DNA of 7,953 nt from Burkholderiales bacterium (GCA_947447845.1 CANFNO010000105.1:1-7953), one strand, 5' to 3'. Positions 1-6,380 are shown, counted from the stretch's first letter. Notes: generated from the sequence alone by a model not told the origin. Numbers and translations are program-made.

Positions 1-1898
1 AAGTGGCGCGTGATTTTTATCTGACCAAAGAAAAGATCTTTTCGCGCAAACTCACCGAGGTCATGCTGGCCTACAAGATTGAGCGCACGCTCTCTAAAGA
101 CCAGATCCTAGAGTTGTACATGAACCAGGTCTATCTGGGGCAGCGCGCCTATGGCTTTAGCAGCGCGTCGCGCATCTACTTCGGCAAACCCCTCAAGGAC
201 GTGAGTATTGCGCAGGCGGCAATGCTGGCCGGTTTACCCCAGGCCCCCAGCACGGTGAACCCGGTGGTCAACCCCAAACGCGCACAGGCACGCCAGCGCC
301 TGGTCTTGAAGCGCATGCGTGATCTGGGCTACATCACCGAAGCCCAACTCGCCCAGGCCCAGAAGGAAGACCTGCATGTGCGCATGGACGGCCAGAGCTA
401 CAGCAACCATGCCCAGTACGCCGCCGAGATGGTGCGTCTGGCCATGGTGGCCCAGTTCAAAGACGAGGCCTACACGCGTGGCATCAACGTCACCACCACC
501 CTGGTCAATGCCGAGCAGGATGCCGCGTATGAGGCCGTGCGCCGCAATGTGCTGGCCTACGACCAGCGCCACGGCTACCGGGGGCCCGAAGCCTTTGTGG
601 AACTGCCTGCCAACCCGACTGAGCGCCAGAAGTTGATCGAGACCACGTTGCAACAACACCCTTCCAGCGACAAAATGCTGGCCGCCGTCGCAACCACGGT
701 CAGCCCCCAATCCGTGCATGCGCTGCTGGCCAATGGCGACGAAGTGGTTCTGACAGGGGATGGCTTACGTTGGGCAGCGGCAGCGCTGGCGCCCAAGGCT
801 TCCGCGGCGATCAAAGTCAAACCCGGCTCCGTCATTCGGGTGCAGCAAGACGGCAAGGGCCGCTGGACCATCACGCAATTGCCCAATGTGGGCGCAGCTT
901 TTGTGTCGCTCAACAACCAGACCGGCGCCTACCGCGCACTGGTGGGCGGTTTTGATTTTGGTGCCAGCCAGTTCAACCATGTGACGCAAGCCTGGCGCCA
1001 GCCCGGCTCGTCCATCAAGCCCTTCATCTATTCCGCTGCACTGGAGCAGGGTTACTCACCGGCCACCGAGGTCAACGATGCGCCACTCACGCTGAGCAGC
1101 GCGGAGACGGGTGGCCAACCCTGGTCGCCGCAAAACGATGACGATGTGTACGAAGGCGCCATCACCCTGCGCCGTGCGCTGGCCCAGTCCAAGAACGTGG
1201 CGGCCGTGCGCCTTCTGCGGGCCATCACGCCGCAGGTGGCGCACGACTTTCTGCCCCGCTTTGGCCTGGACCCTGCCAAGCATCCGGTGAACTACACCCT
1301 GGCGTTGGGCACGGGGTCGGTCACACCGTTGCAAATGGCCGCAGCCTATTCGGTATTTGCCAATGGCGGTTTCCAGATCAACCCCTACCTGATTCAAAAG
1401 GTGGTGGATACGCGCGGCGTGGTGCTCTTTGAAGCCAAGCCGGTGGCTGTGGCGCAGGAGGCCGACCGCGTGCTGGATGCGCGCAACGCTTTCGTCACCA
1501 CCAGCCTGCTGCACGAGGTAACCGTCAGCGGCACCGCTGCAGCATCCCAAAAGCTCGGCCGCCCTGACCTGGCTGGCAAAACCGGCACCAGCAGCGACGC
1601 AGTGGACGGCTGGTTTGCAGGCTTTGCCGGCCCCGTCACCGGCGTGGCCTGGATGGGCTATGACGAGCCGCAATCCCTGGGCGGGCGCGAATTTGGCGCC
1701 ACTCTGGCACTGCCGATCTGGATGGACTACATGGGCGCCGCGCTCAAAGGTAAACCCACCTACGCGATGTTGCAGCCACCGGGCGTCTCGCAGCATCAAG
1801 GTGACTGGGTGTATGACGAATTCCAAGGCATCGCGGCCAAGCCCGCTATCGACCTGGACTTGCTGGATCGCCTGAAAAACCTGCTGGGTACCCGTTAA
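1..1898 (+). CDS. mrcA: Penicillin-binding protein 1A (bifunctional glycosyltransferase/transpeptidase), 5' truncated by window edge
   Basis: Class A PBP of the inner membrane: its GT51 domain polymerises lipid II into glycan strands and its transpeptidase domain crosslinks the peptides in the periplasm. The first full codon is at base 3 and is internal, so the gene starts upstream. About 631 residues are visible; the cytoplasmic tail, membrane anchor and first GT51 motifs, including the catalytic Glu motif, are missing (roughly 150 residues, judged from family length). Visible GT51 motifs are RKLTE (15-19), ILELYMNQVYLG (35-46) and AAMLAGLPQAP (about 72-82). An OB-like insert follows, around residues 225-300. 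The transpeptidase motifs are all intact: SSIK (336-339, nucleophile Ser336), SKN (396-398) and KTGTS (526-530). It ends in TAA at 1896-1898. The next gene downstream is also a peptidoglycan enzyme. I see no frameshift. Family assignment is very secure; the symbol (mrcA, also ponA) is by family. Confidence 0.96.
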   Translation, partial: VARDFYLTKEKIFSRKLTEVMLAYKIERTLSKDQILELYMNQVYLGQRAYGFSSASRIYFGKPLKDVSIAQAAMLAGLPQAPSTVNPVVNPKRAQARQRLVLKRMRDLGYITEAQLAQAQKEDLHVRMDGQSYSNHAQYAAEMVRLAMVAQFKDEAYTRGINVTTTLVNAEQDAAYEAVRRNVLAYDQRHGYRGPEAFVELPANPTERQKLIETTLQQHPSSDKMLAAVATTVSPQSVHALLANGDEVVLTGDGLRWAAAALAPKASAAIKVKPGSVIRVQQDGKGRWTITQLPNVGAAFVSLNNQTGAYRALVGGFDFGASQFNHVTQAWRQPGSSIKPFIYSAALEQGYSPATEVNDAPLTLSSAETGGQPWSPQNDDDVYEGAITLRRALAQSKNVAAVRLLRAITPQVAHDFLPRFGLDPAKHPVNYTLALGTGSVTPLQMAAAYSVFANGGFQINPYLIQKVVDTRGVVLFEAKPVAVAQEADRVLDARNAFVTTSLLHEVTVSGTAAASQKLGRPDLAGKTGTSSDAVDGWFAGFAGPVTGVAWMGYDEPQSLGGREFGATLALPIWMDYMGAALKGKPTYAMLQPPGVSQHQGDWVYDEFQGIAAKPAIDLDLLDRLKNLLGTR

Positions 1899-1912
1899 GT
1901 CAGGGAATTGAA

Positions 1913-2011
1913 TGGAGAGTCGTGTTCCAATCTGGGCATCGATTCTTATCGTCGGTTGCGGCCCGTGGGCGGCGACCCACCATGCGACCACACACGAATA
2001 AAGACTCTCCA
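1913..2011 (+). promoter_or_regulatory. Candidate structured 5' leader of pbpG (nested inverted repeats)
   Basis: The gap between mrcA and pbpG contains three nested complementary pairs. The outer pair is TGGAGAGTC (1913-1921) with GACTCTCCA (2003-2011), a perfect 9-bp match. Sliding by one base adds CGTGT (1921-1925) with ACACG (1992-1996), leaving AATAAAG bulged. The middle pair is GGTTGCG (1954-1960) with TGCGACC (1983-1989), counting two G-U pairs. The inner pair is GTGGG (1965-1969) with CCCAC (1976-1980) around a six-base loop. The right outer arm lies where a Shine-Dalgarno would sit, 3 bases before the ATG at 2015, and no good Shine-Dalgarno is visible there. A role in translation control is inference. 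There is no T-run, so it is not a standard terminator. Confidence 0.35.
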
Positions 2012-2014
2012 GCC

Positions 2015-2860
2015 ATGTTTTCACGTTTTCTTCAGTCATGCCTCATCGCTACGTGCCTCGCCGCATCCACTGGCCAAGCGCTTCCCCTGCGCTCTGAACA
2101 CGCCATCGTCATCAGCGATGCAACCGGCCAGGTCGTCATGGAAAAAAATGCCGATGCCATCGTCCCCATTGCCTCCCTGACCAAACTGCTGACCGCGATG
2201 GTGGTGCTGGACAGCAAGCCCGACATGGAAGAAAAAATCTCCATCGAAAGCGAAGATGTGGACTTGCTCAAGCACAGCCGTTCGCATGTTCCCGTGGGCA
2301 CCACGCTGCCACGCAAGAAAATTCTGGAACTGGCGCTGATGTCCTCCGACAACCGAGCCGCTGCCGCGCTGGCGCGCACCTATCCTGGCGGCGAGCCCGC
2401 TCTGATTCGGGCCATTGCTGCCAAGGCCCGTGCGCTGGGCATGGCCAATACGGAGATCAAGGAACCCACCGGCCTTTCACCCGAAAACACTTCCACCGCC
2501 GCTGACCTGGCGAAGATGGCAATGGCGGCATCCAAATATCCGCAAATTGTGGCCATCACCACCGACACGGAAGACCAGATCAGCATGAACGGCCGCAGCC
2601 GCACCTTTCACAACACCAACCGTCTGGTAGGGGCCACCGGCTGGGACGTGCTACTGTCCAAGACCGGCTTTACCAACGAGGCAGGCCATTGCCTGATCAT
2701 GCGCATCAAGCAAGCTGGCAGACAAGCTACGCTGGTTTTATTGAATGCCAATGCAGGCTCCAGTCGGATGCTCGATGCCTTGAGAATTCGCCAGTATCTG
2801 GCAGCGCACATTCCCGCATCTGCCGTGCCGCGCTACCCGACGGTTGTTGCTAACCGGTAA
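2015..2860 (+). CDS. pbpG: D-alanyl-D-alanine endopeptidase PbpG (PBP7-like, peptidase S11 family)
   Basis: Low-molecular-weight penicillin-binding protein expected to cut D-Ala-meso-DAP crosslinks in periplasmic peptidoglycan during wall growth or remodelling. The 281 residues begin with a signal peptide (hydrophobic LQSCLIATCLAAS, cleavage probably near the QALPL segment at 22-26). Serine beta-lactamase-fold motifs are complete: SLTK (54-57, nucleophile Ser54, general base Lys57), SDN (111-113) and KTG (216-218). There is no C-terminal PBP5-type extension, which fits the endopeptidase subgroup rather than DD-carboxypeptidases, and the length is near that of E. coli PBP7. I chose the ATG at 2015 because it places the signal peptide at the N-terminus; the in-frame ATG at 1982 and GTG at 1922 would add a polar stretch before it. 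The start has no clear Shine-Dalgarno and follows a possible hairpin. It converges on the minus-strand operon, 35 bp away. Carboxypeptidase activity cannot be ruled out from sequence. Confidence 0.9.
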   Translation: MFSRFLQSCLIATCLAASTGQALPLRSEHAIVISDATGQVVMEKNADAIVPIASLTKLLTAMVVLDSKPDMEEKISIESEDVDLLKHSRSHVPVGTTLPRKKILELALMSSDNRAAAALARTYPGGEPALIRAIAAKARALGMANTEIKEPTGLSPENTSTAADLAKMAMAASKYPQIVAITTDTEDQISMNGRSRTFHNTNRLVGATGWDVLLSKTGFTNEAGHCLIMRIKQAGRQATLVLLNANAGSSRMLDALRIRQYLAAHIPASAVPRYPTVVANR

Positions 2861-2895
2861 GCGACAGCAAGCCGGTATCGGCGTCAGCGCAACCG

Positions 2896-4419
2896 TTACT
2901 TGTGCCCGCCGCCAGTAGAGAAGCCGCCAAACGCACCGCCTGCGGTGCGGCCTGTAGCGTAGTTGCTGCAATCTTGCACGGCAGGGTCACAGTTGCTGGA
3001 GCAGGTGGTGACCGACAGCATGACCAGCACGATAACCACAAATACCCAGAAGTCCGGCCGCATCCAGAAGCCACCGCTGGCGGCAAAGGGCTTGACATCG
3101 GCACGCTGCAGCAGCTCTTTTTTATCCTGAAGCTTGAAGGCCTGGGCCACGGCATCGCTACCAATCTGGCCACCCACGGACCAGGTCAGTTCCTGGGCCG
3201 ACTGCTCCATGGATAGCAGACTTTTGCCATTGGCGTAGTCGCGGTTGGAGGTGCGCTGCCCACGGCTTACCTGCCAATAAAACTCGCCCAGCACATAATT
3301 GGTTTCAGTCTGGTAGCTCTCCTTCAGCAAATAGCGCGTTCCCAGATACGTGGCGCTTTGCCCGTTGCTACTGACCACTGGTGCCCCGGTGGCCGGTTTG
3401 ACCACACTCCAGCCGTCCGTGCTATCGACCAAAAAAGTAAAGCCGCGCTTGCTGTTAAAAAGCAAATACTCGTCCCAGCCGAAGTGCTCGGCGGGGTCGG
3501 CGGGGTCATTGCCCATGCGGTGCTGGTAACCGACCACCTGCCACTCCGCGCCTTGCAGCGCCCCGCTGCTGCCCAGCGCAATCAGCGGCTGCACCGGTTC
3601 GTCCTGCGTGGCATGCTTGAGTTCACCTGCCAAACCCTTTGAGAGGTCGATGATGCTGTTGCAGGCACTGCAGGTCATGCTTTGCGTGGTGGCCAGCAGC
3701 GCGCTGAGAGATGCACCGCAACTTGGACAGTTAAATGCGCGGCCTTTTTCCTCTTTGCCAGACGCATCGCGCAGGCCACTGAGCTTCAAATCGTCCAGCA
3801 ACACCGTCTGGCCTTTGCTGATTTCCGGTGGCGTGCGGCCATAGTCAATGCTCAGCACTTCGGCAGCGGCTCGCACATCGGCACTCTGGCTGCGCAACTC
3901 CACATAAGCAAAACTGCGCCCCAGTTCGGGCAAATGCGGCAGCTCACCTTGGGCGGAAATGAGCGCCACCTGCTGATTGGAGGCCACGCTGAAGGGCGTG
4001 CCGTTAATAGCCGTGCCGGCCCCGATGCGGAACGCCTCTGCCGGAGCCACCTCTTGCGGCGGCAGCGCCAGGCTGAACACATAAGCACCGTTGTCTTCAC
4101 TGAGATAGGCACTGCGGCCGTCGGCTAGCAGTGCGTGCCATTCAGTCCAGGTACCTTCGCCATACTTGTATTGCAGGCGGCCCACCAGCGTGAAGCCCTG
4201 GCCATTCCAAGTGCCCGAGGTCTGCAGCTGCAAAGGACTGTGATCCTCAAACAGCTCAGCCATCTTGCCGATGCGCTTGAGCACATCGCCCTCACGCACC
4301 ACCATGCTGCGGCAATACGCGCAAATGGCGTGGGTGGATTGGGCGCTGCGGAAATCTACCGGCGCGCCGCAGCCCGGGCAAGGTGCCCGGTAACTACGTT
4401 GGGAGTTTTCGATTGCCAC
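2896..4419 (-). CDS. Membrane protein with two zinc ribbons and duplicated DUF4178-like domain
   Basis: Function unknown; 507 residues. Two four-cysteine zinc ribbons are visible: CPGC (14-17) with CAYC (33-36), and CPSC (231-234) with CSAC (250-253). Each ribbon is followed after a helical linker by a beta-rich segment with the same pattern: GFTLVGR...TWTEW (75-94) and AEWQVVGY...FGWDEY (291-318). I therefore read the protein as ribbon-DUF4178-ribbon-DUF4178. One hydrophobic segment (FWVFVVIVLVML, from 457) would anchor it, followed by three cysteines (473, 477, 484) and a Gly-rich tail ending GGGHK. There is no N-terminal signal peptide, so the ribbons are probably cytoplasmic. The start is GTG at 4419: the next Met lies after the first ribbon, and no upstream in-frame start exists before the preceding stop. 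Its Shine-Dalgarno is poor, suggesting coupling to the SPFH gene 16 bp upstream. DUF4178 is a family name from memory; the topology is inference. Confidence 0.85.
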   Translation of the reverse strand: MAIENSQRSYRAPCPGCGAPVDFRSAQSTHAICAYCRSMVVREGDVLKRIGKMAELFEDHSPLQLQTSGTWNGQGFTLVGRLQYKYGEGTWTEWHALLADGRSAYLSEDNGAYVFSLALPPQEVAPAEAFRIGAGTAINGTPFSVASNQQVALISAQGELPHLPELGRSFAYVELRSQSADVRAAAEVLSIDYGRTPPEISKGQTVLLDDLKLSGLRDASGKEEKGRAFNCPSCGASLSALLATTQSMTCSACNSIIDLSKGLAGELKHATQDEPVQPLIALGSSGALQGAEWQVVGYQHRMGNDPADPAEHFGWDEYLLFNSKRGFTFLVDSTDGWSVVKPATGAPVVSSNGQSATYLGTRYLLKESYQTETNYVLGEFYWQVSRGQRTSNRDYANGKSLLSMEQSAQELTWSVGGQIGSDAVAQAFKLQDKKELLQRADVKPFAASGGFWMRPDFWVFVVIVLVMLSVTTCSSNCDPAVQDCSNYATGRTAGGAFGGFSTGGGHK

Positions 4420-4435
4420 GCCCTGCGGTGAAGGG

Positions 4436-5467
4436 CTAAACCAGCTTCTTCAAAAGCTCTGCCTTTTTGGCGTCAAACTCTTCTTGCGTCAGGATGCCTT
4501 TGGCCTTCAGGTCAGCCAGTTTTTCCAGCGTGGCCATCACATCCTCGGGCTTCATACCCACTGCCGCCTGCGCAGCCGCAGCAGGTGCGGCCTGCAATCC
4601 GGCTTGTAGATTCTGTGCGAGCACCTGGCCCAGTGCTACACCGGCACCCAGACCCATGGCGTCCCCGGCAATTCCGCCTCCGTGACCAGCCCCTTCGGCA
4701 AATTTCGGGATCGCCTGCGCGGTCTGGTATTGCATGAACTTGCCCATGTCGCCGCCGACCATGCCCATGCCGATTTTTTGATCCAATACTTTTTGCAATT
4801 CTTCTGGCAACGACACGCTTTGCACCGTCATGCCTTCGAGCTTGAGGCCGATCTTTTCAAACTCGGGTGCCAACTGCTTGGTCAGCGCCTGTGCGAAGCT
4901 AAGCTGGTTGGCTGCCAGGTCGAGAAAGGCAACGCCGCTTGCTGCAATCGCATTGCTGATGTTTTGCAGCACCAAGCCGCGCAACTGGCCATCCACGTCT
5001 TCCACGGTGTAGCGCTCGCGCGTGCCCGATATCTCGGTGTGAAACAGCGCAGGCGCAGCCACGCGGAAGCTGTAGTTGCCAAAGGCGCGCAGGCGCACCG
5101 CGCCAAAGTCGGCGTCGCGGATGGTGATAGGTTGGGGCGTGCCCCACTTTTGATCGATCTGCTGGCGCGTGCTGAAGAAATACACATCGCTCTTGAAGGG
5201 CGAGTCAAACAGCTTGTCCCAGTTCTTCAGATTGGTCAGCAGCGGCAGGGTCTGTGTGGTCAGCTTGTGGGTGCCAGGGCCAAATACATCGGCCACATTG
5301 CCCTCATTCACAAACAAGGCCATTTGCGATTCACGCACCACCAGTACGCCACCATTCTGGATTTCCATGTCCTGCATGGGGTAGCGCCACGCCAGGGTTC
5401 CGTCCGATTCCTCGGTCCACTGAATGACATCAATAAACTGTTTCTTGATGAAGTCCATCAAACCCAT
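4436..5467 (-). CDS. SPFH (stomatin/prohibitin-like) domain protein with C-terminal SHOCT-like motif
   Basis: 343 residues, first gene of a two-gene operon. SPFH proteins form membrane-associated oligomers that organise or protect membrane patches; the exact role of this subgroup is not known to me. The N-terminal part (about 20-230) matches the SPFH subgroup annotated as 'virion core protein-like' or YdjI-like: GGVLVVRESQMALFVNEG, then VFGPGTHKL, then a predicted coiled/helical stretch with LEGMTVQSVSLPEELQ. A Gly- and Ala-rich linker (roughly 250-305) leads to a final helix pair LADLKAKGILTQEEFDAKK, typical of SHOCT domains. There is no obvious transmembrane segment or signal peptide, so membrane contact would be peripheral or through its partner. 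I chose the ATG at 5467 because AGGAG sits 6 bases upstream and MGLMDFIKK is the usual family start; the open frame reaches 5575 but the added 36 residues look non-coding. The YdjI-type C-terminal zinc ribbon is absent here, while ribbons occur in the next gene. Confidence 0.88.
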   Translation of the reverse strand: MGLMDFIKKQFIDVIQWTEESDGTLAWRYPMQDMEIQNGGVLVVRESQMALFVNEGNVADVFGPGTHKLTTQTLPLLTNLKNWDKLFDSPFKSDVYFFSTRQQIDQKWGTPQPITIRDADFGAVRLRAFGNYSFRVAAPALFHTEISGTRERYTVEDVDGQLRGLVLQNISNAIAASGVAFLDLAANQLSFAQALTKQLAPEFEKIGLKLEGMTVQSVSLPEELQKVLDQKIGMGMVGGDMGKFMQYQTAQAIPKFAEGAGHGGGIAGDAMGLGAGVALGQVLAQNLQAGLQAAPAAAAQAAVGMKPEDVMATLEKLADLKAKGILTQEEFDAKKAELLKKLV

Positions 5468-5473
5468 GGCACG

Positions 5474-5478
5474 CTCCT
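5474..5478 (-). promoter_or_regulatory. Ribosome binding site of the SPFH gene
   Basis: On the minus strand AGGAG lies six bases before the ATG at 5467. It is the best Shine-Dalgarno in the window with a matching ATG and decides the SPFH start against the longer open frame. Confidence 0.75.
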
Positions 5479-5496
5479 GAGGTGGCAGTAGAGGCA

Positions 5497-5502
5497 ATGA
5501 TA
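5497..5502 (-). promoter_or_regulatory. Possible -10 box for the SPFH-DUF4178 operon
   Basis: TATCAT on the minus strand matches the sigma70 -10 consensus at five of six positions and would give a leader of roughly 20-25 bases before the SPFH start. I see no good -35 box at the right distance, so this is a weak call. Confidence 0.25.
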
Positions 5503-5589
5503 CTAGTGCAGTCCCGCTTGCCCTTGAGATTTTCAGGGACTCGGGCACTCCCAGGTTACTGTTACCCGCGGTCAAATACGATCACACCG

Positions 5590-5736
5590 AAGGAGAGCCA
5601 AGACATTGCAGAATCGCTCACCCACGCCGATCCGGAAAGCGCCACCACTTCGGAAATTTCAGAGGCCATGACTGCGCCTTACTTTTGGTTGTTCTTCATT
5701 GGGCAAGGCTGTGTATTTCAGAGTACTTGCTGCTAA
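5590..5736 (+). other. Orphan Shine-Dalgarno and short coding-like tract without ATG (possible gene remnant or leader peptide)
   Basis: A strong AAGGAG (5590-5595) is followed nine bases later by ATT (5605), then an open frame of 43 codons to TAA at 5734-5736. It begins IAESLTHADPESATTSE and ends with a hydrophobic piece containing PYFWLFFIGQG. Codon choice in the first part resembles the neighbouring genes. No ATG or GTG lies at the right distance from the Shine-Dalgarno. The overlapping TTG at 5606 opens a 21-codon frame that stops at 5669-5671, overlapping the ATG at 5668 in an ATGA arrangement. It may be the decayed 5' end of a small membrane protein gene, a leader peptide, or chance. I do not recognise the protein. 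Confidence 0.2.
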
Positions 5737-5747
5737 AGCTGCGCAAA

Positions 5748-5785
5748 AGAAATCGATTTCTGTTCATTGCTGAACATTAGTGAAC
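5748..5785. repeat. Cluster of adjacent dyads upstream of the small gene (possible operator)
   Basis: A perfect 14-bp palindrome, AGAAATCGATTTCT (5748-5761), is followed directly by the inverted repeat GTTCA-TTGC-TGAAC (5762-5775). Five bases later comes a further direct copy of TGAAC (5781-5785). Tightly packed dyads in an intergenic region suggest a protein-binding site for the control of the gene at 5874, or of divergent transcription. No regulator family can be named from this. Confidence 0.4.
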
Positions 5786-5820
5786 GTAGGGAATGGCGTT
5801 ACCCACCAAGCTTCGCATAT

Positions 5821-5842
5821 GTTGAACCCAAGTGGGCTCAAC
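5821..5842. repeat. 22-bp near-perfect palindrome 31 bp before the small gene
   Basis: Arms GTTGA-A-CCCA and TGGG-C-TCAAC pair at nine of ten positions around a central AG. It lies between the dyad cluster and the ATG at 5874. It has no following T-run, so an operator, or a hairpin in the leader RNA, is more likely than a terminator. The in-frame GTG inside it (5832) is not a credible start. Confidence 0.4.
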
Positions 5843-5873
5843 ACTCCTTGCCAATTCAAATAGAAGAAATGAA

Positions 5874-6080
5874 ATGCAGACCAAAGTAAAAATTCCTTTA
5901 TCCATGACTCGTGAGTCAGAGCAGGCCATTGGCTTTCTCATGCGAATCAGTGAATTGTTAAAGCACCAGCGTCGGCACTTTGACGATGCGGTAGTGACTC
6001 ACTGCATTCGTCTGGTTCAAGACTATGTTGAGGACAATGCAAAGGACGCCACGTCCGATGCGCCCCTGCGGCCTCAATAG
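5874..6080 (+). CDS. Small hypothetical protein, 68 residues
   Basis: I do not recognise this protein. It begins MQTKVKIPLSMTRESEQAIG, is mostly polar and probably helical (about 12-55), has one cysteine (44), and ends in a charged, Pro-containing tail. There is no signal peptide or membrane segment, so it is probably cytoplasmic. The ATG at 5874 is preceded by a purine-rich AGAAGAAATGAA, a weak Shine-Dalgarno; the frame is open back to the GTG at 5832, but that lies inside a palindrome. Support for a real gene comes from its context: palindromes upstream and a terminator-like hairpin starting six bases after its stop. It stands alone between divergent and unrelated genes, so the neighbours say nothing about its job. 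Confidence 0.5.
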   Translation: MQTKVKIPLSMTRESEQAIGFLMRISELLKHQRRHFDDAVVTHCIRLVQDYVEDNAKDATSDAPLRPQ

Positions 6081-6085
6081 GCCAA

Positions 6086-6117
6086 GACGACAGGCTCCGG
6101 TCGTCGCAATTTCTTTG
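6086..6117 (+). terminator. Probable intrinsic terminator of the small gene
   Basis: GACGAC (6086-6091) and GTCGTC (6100-6105) form a six-base GC-rich stem with an eight-base loop, followed by GCAATTTCTTT. The T-tract is interrupted, so termination may be partial. The position, six bases after the stop at 6080, fits. Confidence 0.5.
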
Positions 6118-6148
6118 GCGCTGCTTGATGGAACACAAGGCCGCCAAG

Positions 6149-6170
6149 GATTGTCTGCGGCAGGACAATC
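6149..6170. repeat. Strong dyad in the gap before the TolC-family gene
   Basis: GATTGTC (6149-6155) and GACAATC (6164-6170) are perfect complements. The central TGC-G-GCA continues the symmetry apart from one extra G, so nearly the whole 22 bases can pair. It has no T-run downstream on the plus strand. It could be an operator for the gene at 6381, or a second hairpin behind the terminator at 6086. Confidence 0.35.
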
Positions 6171-6380
6171 AAAAGTACGTCACATCGCTCGCTGCAACAT
6201 GATCCGCGTCCACAGTTATTCAATCGCGGACGTATTTCTCTATGAGCCAACTCGTGTTCGGTATCCGTGAAGCAGACAAATGCTGCCTTCACTCAAAAAT
6301 CGGCCTTCCCACTTTTTCTGAATCCCATTTGCTCCTCGGCATGACCATGCAAATTGCGCGTGGCACACGCTAGAACCGCC
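6171..6380. other. Intergenic region before the TolC-family gene, no supported gene
   Basis: About 210 bases with no confident promoter. A 43-codon open frame (6242-6373, starting MSQLVFGIREAD) stops eight bases before the next start, but it has no Shine-Dalgarno and no recognisable feature. A short inverted repeat TCCGCG (6203-6208) with CGCGGA (6225-6230) is also present. Base composition is less GC-rich than in the coding regions, as expected of a control region. Confidence 0.4.

Noticed and set aside
1922..2014. GTG (1922) or ATG (1982) start for pbpG
   Set aside because: Either would put a polar, Arg-rich stretch before the signal peptide, and neither has a Shine-Dalgarno; the region folds as RNA instead.
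1056..2039. 327-codon minus-strand open frame opposite mrcA
   Set aside because: It lies antisense to a clear PBP1A with all catalytic motifs; its composition (many His, Gln, Arg, Gly) is typical of a GC-rich shadow frame and it shows no domain.
4682..5491. 269-codon plus-strand open frame opposite the SPFH gene
   Set aside because: Antisense to a well-supported SPFH protein; rich in His, Gln, Leu and Arg with no motif, and no convincing ribosome binding site.
5468..5575. 36-residue N-terminal extension of the SPFH frame
   Set aside because: The ATG at 5467 has AGGAG at ideal spacing and matches the usual SPFH subgroup start; the extension looks like upstream promoter sequence.
6203..6230. 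TCCGCG/CGCGGA inverted repeat as a terminator or operator
   Set aside because: Only six base pairs with a 16-base loop and no T-run; could easily be chance in GC-rich DNA.
6025..6270. 81-codon plus-strand frame overlapping the end of the small gene
   Set aside because: It runs through the terminator hairpin and the 6149 dyad, is Arg- and Pro-rich, and has no start signal.
6242..6373. 43-codon frame just before the TolC-family gene
   Set aside because: No Shine-Dalgarno and no recognisable protein feature; too short to support without conservation data, though its stop close to 6381 was noted.
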